Shown here one piece after another: positions 8,208-16,989 of a stretch of DNA of 64,000 bases. Where the stretch lies: assembly GCA_034112445.1 (NCBI GenBank), contig JAWUVI010000014.1:310001-374000 (forward strand), given 5' to 3'. Under the pieces are notes generated by a model. The model was not told where the DNA came from. It made no database searches and saw only the letters and a list, made by a program, of their open reading frames with translations. Made by a program: the position numbers and the translations under genes. Origin of the DNA: Pelagadaptatus sp034112445. GTDB lineage: Bacteria > Pseudomonadota > Gammaproteobacteria > Pseudomonadales > Cellvibrionaceae. Each line of letters opens with the position of its first letter. Positions within the stretch are counted from its first letter, which is position 1.

Positions 8208-9254
8208 CTACTTAAATAACGCTATAACCTTAAAGCTGCCGTTGTTTGCGATTTCTTCTATTTTAGGAAAATACTTTTTACCGTATTTGTTCAATCCTAT
8301 AAATTGATTCACTACAAACAAAGCTACGCCACCTTTGTTTAACCTTTTGCTGGCTTGAGTTAAAAACTTCTCCGTTAAGTTGGAATCAACATCAAAGCCT
8401 TGATGAAATGGCGGGTTGCACAAGATGAGATCAAAGACTTGGGTTATACCTATGGCGCAATCAGCGGCTACCACATCAACGTTTATGTTGTGGTTGTTAG
8501 TGTTGTGTTGCATGCAGGCAAGGGCAGCTGCGTTGTTGTCCGTGGCTGTGCGGGTCTTAATGCTAGGCCATGTCTCGGTAGCCAAGGTCAAATACCCATA
8601 ACCGCAGCCTAAATCTAGACAGCTTGTGGGCTTGTGTACGAGAGCCTCAATAAAGGGTTCAGCCGTTTGAATTAATAACTCGCTGCCTCGATCAATTTTA
8701 TTCCAGCCAAACAGGCCGGGTTTGCTGAACACGGGGACCCCATTTAGTGAGTGTATTTCTCGAATGGTTGAATAGTTTTGGTCATCTAATAATTCATACT
8801 TAGAAAACTCAGAATTTTTAACAATCGAAGCGCTGTAATGTGAGCGTTCTTTTTTGTTTTGTTCCTTGCAGTTAAATAATTTCCCGGCTTTTTTTGTGTA
8901 GGTTTTAATTCCGTCGTTCTTTTGGCCTGCCAGAAACAAAACCCCTTGCGGCTTTAATACCCTGAGAGATTGATTAATAACATGGTTCACTACGGGTTTT
9001 TCTTTGGATACGCGATATAAAACTTGGTCAATACTCGCATCTTCAAATCCACTAAAATCAAAGTCTGAAAACTGGGATGCGATTTTTTGTTGTTCAAATT
9101 GCTGATGTACATCAAGTCGGTTGGTGATGACCTTTAGCAGAGGGTGATTTTCAAGGCCATTAAGATGAAGGGCGTTCTCGTCTGCTATCAATAAAGTCTT
9201 TTTGCTAGTGTTGGCCAAGAAAGGAAGTAAGCTTTGAACGCTGCTGTCCATCAA
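8208..9254 (-). CDS. RsmC/RlmG-type rRNA (guanine-N2) methyltransferase
   Basis: Class I SAM-dependent methyltransferase with the duplicated two-domain layout of RsmC (16S m2G1207) and RlmG (23S m2G1835). The C-terminal catalytic half has the SAM-binding loop LDLGCGYGYLTLA and the base-flipping/catalytic NPPFHQG; the N-terminal half is a degenerate copy. Length 348 fits either enzyme, and which guanine is modified cannot be told by eye. Its ATG overlaps the rsuA stop by four bases (ATGA), so the two are translationally coupled, which supports an rRNA target. Confidence 0.85.
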   Translation of the reverse strand: MMDSSVQSLLPFLANTSKKTLLIADENALHLNGLENHPLLKVITNRLDVHQQFEQQKIASQFSDFDFSGFEDASIDQVLYRVSKEKPVVNHVINQSLRVLKPQGVLFLAGQKNDGIKTYTKKAGKLFNCKEQNKKERSHYSASIVKNSEFSKYELLDDQNYSTIREIHSLNGVPVFSKPGLFGWNKIDRGSELLIQTAEPFIEALVHKPTSCLDLGCGYGYLTLATETWPSIKTRTATDNNAAALACMQHNTNNHNINVDVVAADCAIGITQVFDLILCNPPFHQGFDVDSNLTEKFLTQASKRLNKGGVALFVVNQFIGLNKYGKKYFPKIEEIANNGSFKVIALFK

Positions 9255-9952
9255 GGCTTCTCACTTATACTTTGAGCTTCGGTGGCGGTAAGACGACGGT
9301 ATTCACCTTCATTTAAATCAGGGTCAAGATCAATTGCGCCTATGGATTTACGGTGTAGATCAGAGACTTTATTACCTGCCGCAGCAAACATGCGCTTCAC
9401 TTGGTGATATTTACCTTCGCTGATGGTTAAAAGAACTTCGTTCTTATAAAGCATCTCCATGGTTGCAGGTAAGGTTTTTCTCTCTTCACCTCGCAGCTGT
9501 ATACCTTCTTCAAAATCAGCGACGGTTTGTTCGTCGATATTACTGATTAAAGTGACATGGTATTGCTTTTTACAATCACGCTTGGGGGAGGTAATGGCGT
9601 GATTCCATTGGCCGTCGTCAGTAATCAAAACCAAACCAGTGGTATCAATGTCCAAGCGGCCGGCTACTTGTAGCTTCTCTTTGTTGGGTTCATCCAGCAA
9701 ATCTATAACGGTGGGGTGCTCGCTATCTTTGGTGGCGCATACATAACCTTTGGGTTTATGCAGCATAAAATAGCGTGGGCCGGGTTGTTCAATAACTTCA
9801 CCGTCGAGCTCCACGGTTTGATCGTCAGAAACATGAAAGCTAATACTTTTACAGATTTCCCCGTCAATGAGGACATGTTTGTTTCTGATGAGGTACTTAA
9901 CATCAGTGCGAGATAGATCGGTGGCACTGCTCAGGTATTTATCCAAACGCAT
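9251..9952 (-). CDS. rsuA: 16S rRNA pseudouridine(516) synthase RsuA
   Basis: Converts U516 of 16S rRNA to pseudouridine. An N-terminal S4 RNA-binding domain (MRLDKYLSSAT..., residues 1-60) precedes the catalytic domain with the GRLDIDTTGLVLITDDG motif, whose Asp is the nucleophile, and the family loop GKYHQVKRMFAAAGN. Length 233 is usual. It is followed with a four-base overlap by the RsmC-like methyltransferase and preceded by truC on the same strand. Confidence 0.93.
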   Translation of the reverse strand: MRLDKYLSSATDLSRTDVKYLIRNKHVLIDGEICKSISFHVSDDQTVELDGEVIEQPGPRYFMLHKPKGYVCATKDSEHPTVIDLLDEPNKEKLQVAGRLDIDTTGLVLITDDGQWNHAITSPKRDCKKQYHVTLISNIDEQTVADFEEGIQLRGEERKTLPATMEMLYKNEVLLTISEGKYHQVKRMFAAAGNKVSDLHRKSIGAIDLDPDLNEGEYRRLTATEAQSISEKP

Positions 9953-9981
9953 AATAGTATTTTCGTTAGCGAGGTGATTTA

Positions 9982-10737
9982 TTACGGAAGGGGATTATAG
10001 GGGCAGACGTCAAATGCTTCCAGCCAATTAAATCGCTTTACCAATGAGACTAAGCAAGCGTCAAAAGGCGCATTAATGCTAAGAGCTTTACCAGTAGTTG
10101 GATGGATTAATTGATAGCTGCTGGCATGTAATAACAGCCGACCTGCGTCAAAGTGAGATTTGAAGTAACGGTTGTGCCGGCCTCGGCCATGCTTGGCGTC
10201 CCCAATAATGGGGTGATTTATGTGCTTTAAGTGTCGGCGTATTTGATGTTTGCGCCCAGTGTGAGGCGTGCATTCAACCAACGAGTAGCGGCTTAGTGGA
10301 TAGGTTTCTATTTCGATGGGCAGCTCTACAGTGGCTAAACATTTAACGTGAGTCTGGGCAGTTTGTGGCTCTTTGGTTTGGGTGGCTTTACGATCAGTAA
10401 ACTTATCAAGTTGTTCTTTTAGTGAGTGATCAATATTCAGTGCTTTGGGAGCATAACCTCTCACTATGGCGTGGTAAGTTTTAGTTGTAGTTCGATGTTC
10501 AATTTGTTGGTTTATATGGCGGGCGGCATCGCTATTAAGAGAAAATATAAGAACGCCAGAGGTAGGCTTATCTAAACGATGTACTGGATAAACACGTTGG
10601 CCTATTTGGTCTCGAACCAGTTGTAATGCAAAGCGTGTTTCAGATGGATCTATTTGGCTGCGATGAACCAAGAGGCCGCTGGGCTTATTGATGGCGATAA
10701 GTTGATCATCGTGAAATAAGACTTCGAGCGGCTCCAT
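9982..10737 (-). CDS. truC: tRNA pseudouridine(65) synthase TruC
   Basis: RluA-family enzyme that makes pseudouridine 65 in tRNA. It lacks an S4 domain and begins directly with the catalytic fold (LIAINKPSGLLVHRS). Motif II is HRLDKPTSGVLIF with the catalytic Asp, and the C-terminal HTGRKHQIRRHLKHINHPIIGD is typical of TruC. Length 251 matches. It lies between folD and rsuA on the minus strand with short gaps (9 and 29 bases), consistent with one operon. Confidence 0.92.
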   Translation of the reverse strand: MEPLEVLFHDDQLIAINKPSGLLVHRSQIDPSETRFALQLVRDQIGQRVYPVHRLDKPTSGVLIFSLNSDAARHINQQIEHRTTTKTYHAIVRGYAPKALNIDHSLKEQLDKFTDRKATQTKEPQTAQTHVKCLATVELPIEIETYPLSRYSLVECTPHTGRKHQIRRHLKHINHPIIGDAKHGRGRHNRYFKSHFDAGRLLLHASSYQLIHPTTGKALSINAPFDACLVSLVKRFNWLEAFDVCPYNPLP

Positions 10738-10746
10738 GAGCGACGG

Positions 10747-11592
10747 CTACTTAATATTCTTTTCGCCCGAATCAACTGATTGATAGATCAATGTATTGAT
10801 AGTCATTGGGCCAACACCGCCTGGTACGGGAGTGTAAGCCGCAACCCGGTCTTTTAATGGAGATAATTCAATATCACCTACGCCGCCAGGATGGTAACCA
10901 GCATCAACCACAACGGCACCGTCTTTAATCCACTCGGCTTTAATAAATTCTGGCTTGCCTACCGCGCCCACAATAATGTCGGCTTGACGAATATGATCAG
11001 CCAGGTTTTGAGTGCGCGAATGACAAATAGTAACTGTCGCGTTAGCGTTCAAAAGCATCATTGCCATTGGCTTGCCTAAGATAGGGCTACGACCAACAAC
11101 CACGGCATGCTTGCCAGAAAAATCAATATTATAAGCTTCTAATAAACGCATAATGCCTTTAGGAGTGGCGCAGCCATAAGCTTCTTCACCCATACTCATA
11201 CGGCCAAAACCTAAGCAGGTAACTCCGTCCACATCTTTTTCTAGTGCAATTGAATCAAAGCAAGCACGTTCATCAATTTGCTCAGGCACGGGATGCTGCA
11301 ATAAAATCCCGTGTACGTTGGGGTTTTCATTAAGCTCAGTGATTTGATTCAATAACTGTTCAGTGGTGGTCTCTTCTGGCATCTCAACTCTCATTGAGCC
11401 CATGCCGATACGTGTACACGCGTTGCCTTTCATTTTTACGTAAGTCGCAGAGGCTGGATCGCCCCCAACCAAAATAGTTGCCAGTATGGGCGTTTGGCCA
11501 CCGCTTTTTTGTTTCAACGCTTCAATTCTGCTAGCGAGTTCTTGTTCGGTTTTTTTTGCTAATGCTTTTCCGTCTAAAACGAGTGCTGGCAT
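10747..11592 (-). CDS. folD: Methylenetetrahydrofolate dehydrogenase/cyclohydrolase FolD
   Basis: Bifunctional enzyme interconverting 5,10-methylene-, methenyl- and 10-formyl-tetrahydrofolate with NADP. The ATG at 11592 (MPALVLDGKALAKKTE) is preferred over an in-frame TTG at 11604 that lacks a ribosome-binding site. Visible motifs: the catalytic region YVKMKGNACTRIGM, the loop QHPVPEQID, VVGRSPILGKPMAMML in the Rossmann domain and the C-terminal PVPGGVGPMTINTL. Length 281 is normal. Confidence 0.95.
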   Translation of the reverse strand: MPALVLDGKALAKKTEQELASRIEALKQKSGGQTPILATILVGGDPASATYVKMKGNACTRIGMGSMRVEMPEETTTEQLLNQITELNENPNVHGILLQHPVPEQIDERACFDSIALEKDVDGVTCLGFGRMSMGEEAYGCATPKGIMRLLEAYNIDFSGKHAVVVGRSPILGKPMAMMLLNANATVTICHSRTQNLADHIRQADIIVGAVGKPEFIKAEWIKDGAVVVDAGYHPGGVGDIELSPLKDRVAAYTPVPGGVGPMTINTLIYQSVDSGEKNIK

Positions 11593-11770
11593 GGTAAGTC
11601 TCAATTAAGTGGTAGTGGTCAAATAAATGTAATGATGGGCTAGTTATGTATTTTCCCACACAGTGGCCTAACAACCAATATTTTTATGGTCCTTTTGGCT
11701 GGGCCTTTTAAGGGATTCGCTAAGTGTTTGGAATAAAAAGATAAATCATTAAAAAAGAGCTGAGAATATG

Positions 11771-11799
11771 TTGACGAGGCATAGGGTCATCGGTAATAT
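11771..11799 (+). promoter_or_regulatory. Sigma-70 promoter of the tRNA operon
   Basis: TTGACG (11771-11776), a 17-base spacer and TAATAT (11794-11799), followed by the GC-rich stretch GCGCACC between the -10 box and the expected start. GC-rich discriminators are typical of stable-RNA promoters under stringent control. The tRNA-Pro gene begins 32 bases downstream. Confidence 0.8.
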
Positions 11800-11831
11800 G
11801 CGCACCTCTTGGACAGCAGTGCTGTTCAAAT

Positions 11832-11908
<77 letters not shown>

Positions 11909-11956
11909 TATTTATGTTCGAGCCAAAACAAGGCTTTGGGTTCGTGCTTTAAATAA

Positions 11957-12033
11957 GCGCCCGTAGCTCAGCTGGATAGAGCACCCGCCTTCTAAGCGGG
12001 TGGTCGCAGGTTCGAATCCTGCCGGGCGCACCA
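11957..12033 (+). tRNA. tRNA-Arg(TCT)
   Basis: A 77-base cloverleaf with acceptor arms GCGCCCG / CGGGCGC, anticodon stem CCCGC/GCGGG around CTTCTAA (anticodon TCT), T-arm GGTTCGAATCC and encoded CCA. Second gene of the operon. Confidence 0.96.
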
Positions 12034-12064
12034 TTTTTCAAGCGTTAGGCAGAAACCTTTCAAT

Positions 12065-12141
12065 GGTGGGCGTAGCTCAGTTGGTAGAGCCCCGGATTGT
12101 GATTCCGGATGTCGCGGGTTCAAGCCCCGTCGTTCACCCCA
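12065..12141 (+). tRNA. tRNA-His(GTG)
   Basis: Cloverleaf starting with the extra G(-1) typical of tRNA-His, which pairs with C73. The acceptor is GTGGGCG / CGTTCAC (two G-U pairs), the anticodon stem CCGGA/TCCGG encloses TTGTGAT (anticodon GTG), and CCA is encoded. Last gene of the operon. Confidence 0.95.
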
Positions 12142-12151
12142 TATACAAAAT

Positions 12152-12182
12152 ACGACTTTCAGAAATGGAAGTCGTTTTTTTT
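12152..12182 (+). terminator. Intrinsic terminator of the tRNA operon
   Basis: Inverted repeat ACGACTT (12152-12158) / AAGTCGT (12169-12175) followed by an eight-T run, ten bases after tRNA-His. Confidence 0.85.
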
Positions 12183-12259
12183 CGTCTTTATTTTCTAAGT
12201 ATGTTCAGGCGTTGTTGCCATTATGACTTCTGAATGACATAGCTAATTACTGGGCTCAC

Positions 12260-12513
12260 TTGTCGTTACAAATGCATCACCATCGTGTTGGACATTGGGT
12301 TGTGGTTTTCGGAGCGGCGCTGGTGAAAAAAAGCGATGAAAAATTTCTTGTGGGTGAAAATCAGTCGACTTATATTCCGTTTGGTGCACGCATCGCTTAC
12401 ATAATCCTGGCTCAATTACTTTAGAAATGATTGAGGCGCAATCGGGTTCTTATTTGGAAGAGGGTGATATTGTACGCTTTGAATGTGTATACGGTCGAAG
12501 TAAGACGGATTGA
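12260..12513 (+). pseudogene. Relic of a ManC/AlgA-type mannose-1-phosphate guanylyltransferase (C-terminal cupin)
   Basis: Translated in two frames this stretch gives the C-terminal mannose-6-phosphate isomerase-type cupin of the bifunctional ManC/AlgA/CpsB family. One frame reads LSLQMHHHR..HWVVV and then GENQSTYIPFG (12260-12385). After a one-base deletion near 12386-12388 the homology continues as THRLHNPGSITLEMIEAQSG, SYLEEGDIVRFECVYGRS and then a stop at 12511. The large N-terminal nucleotidyltransferase domain is absent upstream, where the tRNA operon terminator lies. The metal-binding HHH and the IPxG and IVRFED-like motifs identify the family. It is a truncated and frameshifted remnant, not a functional gene. 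Confidence 0.8.
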
Positions 12514-12637
12514 AAAAATGTTTTAGTGAGCAGTGATTTTAATTTGAAATATAGTTTGGTTCGTTCTTTGGGGCGTTCTTTCAAAACAGTATTTTACGGC
12601 TATATTATATAGTATATTTTTGGAATCGACTTTTCTT

Positions 12638-13849
12638 ATGTCTAAAGCTTCTATAGAAACGCTCAATTGTTTGGTGTTGGACGACAGCGTCACAATTACG
12701 GCTATTTTAAGCTCTATATTAATGGATACTTGCCATGTTAATCGAGCCCACTGTGCTAATTGTGCCCAGCAAGCTTTAGATTATCTCGATGAGAGGCCTG
12801 ATGTCGATTTGGTTTTTTTAGATTTAAATATGCCTGATATTGATGGCATGCAATTTATTCGATTGTTAAAAGAAAAAAATATCGCTGTAGCCATTGTGCT
12901 AATCAGCGGTAGTTCCCCAAAAATCATTAAAGCGGTTGAGGGTTTGATTAAGCTCCATAAGCTTGATCTTGTTGGCAGTATACCTAAGCCTATTACCGAA
13001 GATTCTGTCTCGCAGGTGCTGTATCGTTTTATCAAGTCTCAGGGGGAGCCTAATAAAACAACGGCCTATCTTCAGAAAGTGAAAGTCCATGAGTTATTGC
13101 GTGCCATAGAGCAGCAGCAATTTGAGATTCACTACCAACCTATTGTTAATGTCCATACTGGAAGATTAAAAAGTGCTGAAGCTTTGCTTCGATTGCGACA
13201 CCCATCTAGGGGAATGCTATACCCCGATAGTTTTATCAGTGAATTAGAAGCCGCTAATTTGATGAGAACGGTGACTCTATTTGTTATTGATGAATCGTTA
13301 AAGCAATGGGGAAAGTGGCACAAGCAAGGAATTGTTACTGATATATCGTTAAATATTCCAGCAGAGATGCTTGGTGCTCAAGACTTACCTGAGTATCTAT
13401 TAGGCAAGGCGGAAGAATTTAGTGTTCCGCCAGGAAAGATCACCATAGAAGTTACGGAAACTTGTTTGGGGGATGACGAAGCCATCGTTTTAGAAGTGAT
13501 CACCCGTTTGTCTATAAACGGCTTTAAGTTATCGCTTGATGATTTTGGCACCGGCTTTTCTACTGTTGAGCGTTTACAGCACCTTCCATTTCATTATGTC
13601 AAAATTGATAAGCAGTTTATGTTGGGTTTGGGAAAGGATGAGTCGAAGCGTGCGGCGTTAGAATCTTCTATTTCAATGGCGAGAAGATTGGGAATGAAGA
13701 TTGTCGTTGAGGGTGTTGAAACTTTAAAGCTTTGGGATGTTTCTAATCATATTGGCGTTGATTATAAGCAAGGTTATTTTATTGCCATGCCTATGCCTGC
13801 AAGTGCGTTTAATAATTGGTTTGAAAGCTGGAATGATGGCAACACCTAA
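12638..13849 (+). CDS. Response regulator with EAL domain (c-di-GMP phosphodiesterase)
   Basis: An N-terminal receiver domain (about 1-125) has the acidic pair LDDS, the phosphoacceptor Asp in VFLDLNMP, the switch Ser in LISGSS and the Lys in IPKP. The EAL domain (about 150-400) has SAEALLRL, the Asn in SLNIPAEM, the Glu in TIEVTE, LDDFGTG, VKIDKQF, the Glu in VVEGVET and the final QGY, so all metal and catalytic residues are present and phosphodiesterase activity is likely. The ATG at 12638 is preferred; a TTG at 12620 is also in frame. No partner histidine kinase is adjacent. Confidence 0.9.
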   Translation: MSKASIETLNCLVLDDSVTITAILSSILMDTCHVNRAHCANCAQQALDYLDERPDVDLVFLDLNMPDIDGMQFIRLLKEKNIAVAIVLISGSSPKIIKAVEGLIKLHKLDLVGSIPKPITEDSVSQVLYRFIKSQGEPNKTTAYLQKVKVHELLRAIEQQQFEIHYQPIVNVHTGRLKSAEALLRLRHPSRGMLYPDSFISELEAANLMRTVTLFVIDESLKQWGKWHKQGIVTDISLNIPAEMLGAQDLPEYLLGKAEEFSVPPGKITIEVTETCLGDDEAIVLEVITRLSINGFKLSLDDFGTGFSTVERLQHLPFHYVKIDKQFMLGLGKDESKRAALESSISMARRLGMKIVVEGVETLKLWDVSNHIGVDYKQGYFIAMPMPASAFNNWFESWNDGNT

Positions 13850-14041
13850 ACTTCCGTAATTATTATTTTCAATGCTTATCAATAAGTTGCATATCATTGT
13901 TCAGGTTGTAAGTGATGAGTTTGCACAGCACAATTAGTTTTATTTTTATTGTGCTTAGCAATAAAATTAATGCTCTTCGTTGATCAGTAATTATTAGTCA
14001 AAATTTATTACTTTAAAATGCTGATTTTAAAGGTTTTTCCT

Positions 14042-14070
14042 TTGACAGAGGGGCTGCATGTCCCTATCAT
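14042..14070 (+). promoter_or_regulatory. Promoter of the yceD-rpmF-plsX operon
   Basis: TTGACA (14042-14047), a 17-base spacer and TATCAT (14065-14070), followed by GCGCGC, a GC-rich discriminator suggesting growth-rate control. The -10 box lies inside the longest possible yceD reading frame, so the start codon must be downstream of about 14077. Confidence 0.72.
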
Positions 14071-14102
14071 GCGCGCTTATGTCGACTACCCCTGAAAAAA
14101 CA

Positions 14103-14618
14103 ATGTTTCCTCGCATACTTGACCCGCGAAAATTCGCACAGAAAGGCGTGCTTTTGGAAGGTTATATAAGTGTAAGGGATATGCCGCGTTTATCTGGATT
14201 GTTATTAAATGACACTTCAGAAATTAATGCGGCACTTGAATTTAGTATTAATGATCAGCGTTTGCGTACGATTTCCGGATCAGCAGAAGGTATTGTTCAG
14301 GTAACCTGTCAAAGGTGTTTGGAATCTGTAGATTATTCTTTATCAGCTGCTCTTAATCTAGGCATAGTCTGGGATGAAGAAAAGGCTAACAATTTACCTA
14401 AAAGTATAGAAGCATTGATATTGCCTGAGGGTGTAGCTGATATATACGGTATTATAGAAGATGAGCTTTTACTGAGCTTGCCCATGGCGACTTACCATGA
14501 TCATGATTGCATCAGTAAAACCAGCTTCGGTGAAGAGGTCGTTGAAGATGACGATACTGAAAAAGAATTAAACCCGTTTCAAATTCTAGAACAATTGAAG
14601 GGCTCGCCGAAATCCTGA
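14103..14618 (+). CDS. yceD: 23S rRNA accumulation protein YceD (DUF177)
   Basis: Conserved DUF177 protein needed for normal 23S rRNA accumulation, almost always encoded before rpmF. The start at 14103 gives MFPRILDPRKFAQ, aligning with E. coli YceD; ATGs at 14058 and 14079 lie upstream of or at the transcription start predicted from the promoter at 14042-14070. Visible features are the CQRC pair (VTCQRCLESV), the acidic EDELLLSLPM segment and the C-terminal NPFQILEQLK. The ribosome-binding site is weak. Product 171 residues. Confidence 0.9.
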   Translation: MFPRILDPRKFAQKGVLLEGYISVRDMPRLSGLLLNDTSEINAALEFSINDQRLRTISGSAEGIVQVTCQRCLESVDYSLSAALNLGIVWDEEKANNLPKSIEALILPEGVADIYGIIEDELLLSLPMATYHDHDCISKTSFGEEVVEDDDTEKELNPFQILEQLKGSPKS

Positions 14619-14663
14619 GGCGCCCCGGTTCTAGGAAACTAAAAGAAAGTAGGAGCTACTAGC

Positions 14664-14846
14664 ATGGCCGTTCAAAAAAGTAAAAAAACCCGTTCAAAGC
14701 GTGGCATGCGTCGTTCACACGATGCATTAACCGGAGCTACTTTGTCAGTAGATCCAACATCAGGCGAAAAACATCATCGTCACCACATCACTGCTGATGG
14801 TTTTTATAAAGGCCGCAAAGTGATTGAAACCGGTGGTGAAGATTAA
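14664..14846 (+). CDS. rpmF: 50S ribosomal protein L32
   Basis: The 60-residue protein begins MAVQKSKKTRSKRGMRRSHDAL, the L32 signature, and is rich in basic residues. It has no C-x2-C zinc pairs, so it is the zinc-independent form. AGGAG precedes the ATG. It sits between yceD and plsX as in most gammaproteobacteria. Confidence 0.97.
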   Translation: MAVQKSKKTRSKRGMRRSHDALTGATLSVDPTSGEKHHRHHITADGFYKGRKVIETGGED

Positions 14847-14875
14847 TATCGGCGCAAGCTGATATTAACGTAAAA

Positions 14876-15874
14876 TTGCCAAATCAGCTGTGTATTGCTG
14901 TTGATCTGATGGGCGGGGACTTAGGTCCCCGTTCTACTGTCCCCGCGTCTATAGATTTTGCTTTATCTCATCCTCAGGTGAATTTGATCCTAGTGGGTAA
15001 TAAAACGACACTATCCCTTCCAGAATTACCGCCTAATATTTCTTTTATTCATGCTCCTGATGTGATCTCCATGTCCGATAAATTATCGACGGTGTTGCGA
15101 AGCAAGCAAGAATCATCTCTGTGGAAAGTGATTGAATTGGTTTCTACGGGTGAATGCCAAGCCTGTGTAAGTGCCGGTAATACGGGGGCAATGATGGCCA
15201 TTGGTCGTTATGTATTAAAAACATTTCCCGGTATTGATCGTCCCGCCATTTGTAAGTACGTTCCAACCAAAACCAGCCCATGTTTGGCGCTCGATTTAGG
15301 CGCTAATGTTGATTGCTCAGCTGAGCAATTGGTGCAGTTCGCGATGATGGGCAGTATTTTATCAAAAGCATTAAAGAGGTCAGCTTCACCTCGAGTGGCT
15401 TTGTTGAATAATGGTTCCGAAGATATAAAAGGTAATGAGAAGATACGTTTCACCGCTAATTTATTGCAAGAAAACCCTCTCGTAAACTACACCGGATACA
15501 TTGAAGGCAACGAAATCTTTCAGGGCGATGCCGACGTAGTTGTTTGTGATGGATTTGTTGGCAATATAGCATTGAAAATTAGTGAAGGAACTGCGAGTTT
15601 TCTAGCCGAAGGATTGCGCTCAGAATTAAATTCTTCTTTATGGGGAAAACTCCTAGCATTGCTAATTAAACCTCTTTTGCAAAACTGGCATAGAAAATTT
15701 GACCCAGCAGTCTATAATGGCGCAAGTTTTTTGGGATTGCAGGGTACGGTGGTGAAAAGCCATGGCAGTGCTGATGCAAGAAGCTTTGGTTTTGCTCTTG
15801 AATCTTCTCTTGAGCAGGTGCGTCACGATGTACCGTCCTTAATTAATCAAAGCCTTGCTGAAACCTATTTTTAG
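14876..15874 (+). CDS. plsX: Phosphate acyltransferase PlsX
   Basis: Makes acyl-phosphate from acyl-ACP for phospholipid synthesis (PlsX/PlsY pathway). The start is a TTG at 14876 with a weak ribosome-binding site; no ATG is available upstream before the frame closes. Family signatures are IAVDLMGGDLGP at the N-terminus, SAGNTGAMMAIGRYVL, ALDLGANVDC and the C-terminal VVCDGFVGNIALKISEG. Length 332 is normal. The gene follows rpmF by 29 bases. Confidence 0.95.
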   Translation: MPNQLCIAVDLMGGDLGPRSTVPASIDFALSHPQVNLILVGNKTTLSLPELPPNISFIHAPDVISMSDKLSTVLRSKQESSLWKVIELVSTGECQACVSAGNTGAMMAIGRYVLKTFPGIDRPAICKYVPTKTSPCLALDLGANVDCSAEQLVQFAMMGSILSKALKRSASPRVALLNNGSEDIKGNEKIRFTANLLQENPLVNYTGYIEGNEIFQGDADVVVCDGFVGNIALKISEGTASFLAEGLRSELNSSLWGKLLALLIKPLLQNWHRKFDPAVYNGASFLGLQGTVVKSHGSADARSFGFALESSLEQVRHDVPSLINQSLAETYF

Positions 15875-15948
15875 TCGGTTATAGCTATAGGTCCTGCTGA
15901 TATAGCCCTCCCAACGAAATTCTTTCTCGTTACAGCAGGATTTAAATC

Positions 15949-16908
15949 ATGACTCAAAATAAGATCACATCGAGTGCCTCATTAGCGTTTATCTTTCCTG
16001 GGCAAGGTTCACAGAAAGTTGAAATGCTGGCTGAATTGGCTGCGCAATATTCTATAGTCGAAGAAACTTTTGCTCAGGCTTCGGATGTTCTAGGTTACGA
16101 TTTATGGCAACTATGTCAGCAAGGTCCACAAGAAGACCTTAACAAAACAGAGTGTACACAGCCATTATTGCTAACCAGTAGTGTCGCCATTTGGCGAGTT
16201 TGGAATAGCATTAACGATGTACAGCCTTCATTGTTAACCGGACATAGTTTGGGTGAGTGGTCAGCGTTAGTTTGTGCTGGTGTTGTTGACTTCAAAGATG
16301 CCATCAAATTGGTTCAACTACGTGGTATGTACATGCAGGAAGCTGTTCCTGCCGGTGAAGGTGCCATGGCAGCTATTATCGGTTTAGATGATGACTCAAT
16401 AAATAAAGCCTGTATTGATGCTGAGCAAGGTGAAGTTGTTGCGGCGGTTAATTTTAACTCCCCTGGGCAAGTGGTTATTGCAGGATCAGCTGCTGCTGTC
16501 GATCGAGCCAGTACCTTATGTAAAGAAGCAGGAGCAAAGCGTGCTCTACCATTACCTGTTAGTGCGCCTTTCCATACGTCGTTAATGAAGCCGGCTGCTG
16601 ACCGATTGGCGGCCAATATAGAGGCAACTCAGTTTAATTCGCCGCAAATTAAGATCATCCATAATGTCGGTGTTCAGTCTGAATCTGATCCGCAGGCAAT
16701 TAAAGAGTTAATGATTAAGCAGATCTATACCCCTGTCCCTTGGGTGGCCTGTACAGAAGCGTTAATCGCAGCGGGAATAGAGCAAGCCGTTGAGTGTGGC
16801 CCTGGTAAGGTTCTATCAGGCTTGTGTAAGCGTATTAATAAATCATTAGTCTGTTATGGCTCAGATACGCCTGATGCTCTTGCTAAGGCTGGTGCTGATT
16901 TACAGTAA
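15949..16908 (+). CDS. fabD: Malonyl-CoA:ACP transacylase FabD
   Basis: Transfers malonyl groups from CoA to ACP for fatty acid elongation. IFPGQGSQ near the N-terminus, the nucleophile GHSLGEW (Ser100) and the catalytic His in SAPFHTSLM are visible. Length 319 is usual, and AGGA precedes the ATG. In E. coli fabH lies between plsX and fabD; here, as I recall for Pseudomonas, there is no fabH. Confidence 0.95.
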   Translation: MTQNKITSSASLAFIFPGQGSQKVEMLAELAAQYSIVEETFAQASDVLGYDLWQLCQQGPQEDLNKTECTQPLLLTSSVAIWRVWNSINDVQPSLLTGHSLGEWSALVCAGVVDFKDAIKLVQLRGMYMQEAVPAGEGAMAAIIGLDDDSINKACIDAEQGEVVAAVNFNSPGQVVIAGSAAAVDRASTLCKEAGAKRALPLPVSAPFHTSLMKPAADRLAANIEATQFNSPQIKIIHNVGVQSESDPQAIKELMIKQIYTPVPWVACTEALIAAGIEQAVECGPGKVLSGLCKRINKSLVCYGSDTPDALAKAGADLQ

Positions 16909-16989
16909 GGTTTGAGCTAGGATAAATTACTTAATTTTAAATATACATTGAGCATTGAGCTTCAAATAGAAAAAAGTAAGGGTTTGATT

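Noticed and set aside
13927..13955. Inverted repeat AGCACAAT/ATTGTGCT after the EAL gene as a terminator
   Set aside because: Eight-base AT-rich stem with no T tract directly after it; not claimed.
14058..14102. Upstream ATGs of yceD
   Set aside because: The -10 box overlaps the first, and the second would be leaderless; the third aligns with the family N-terminus.
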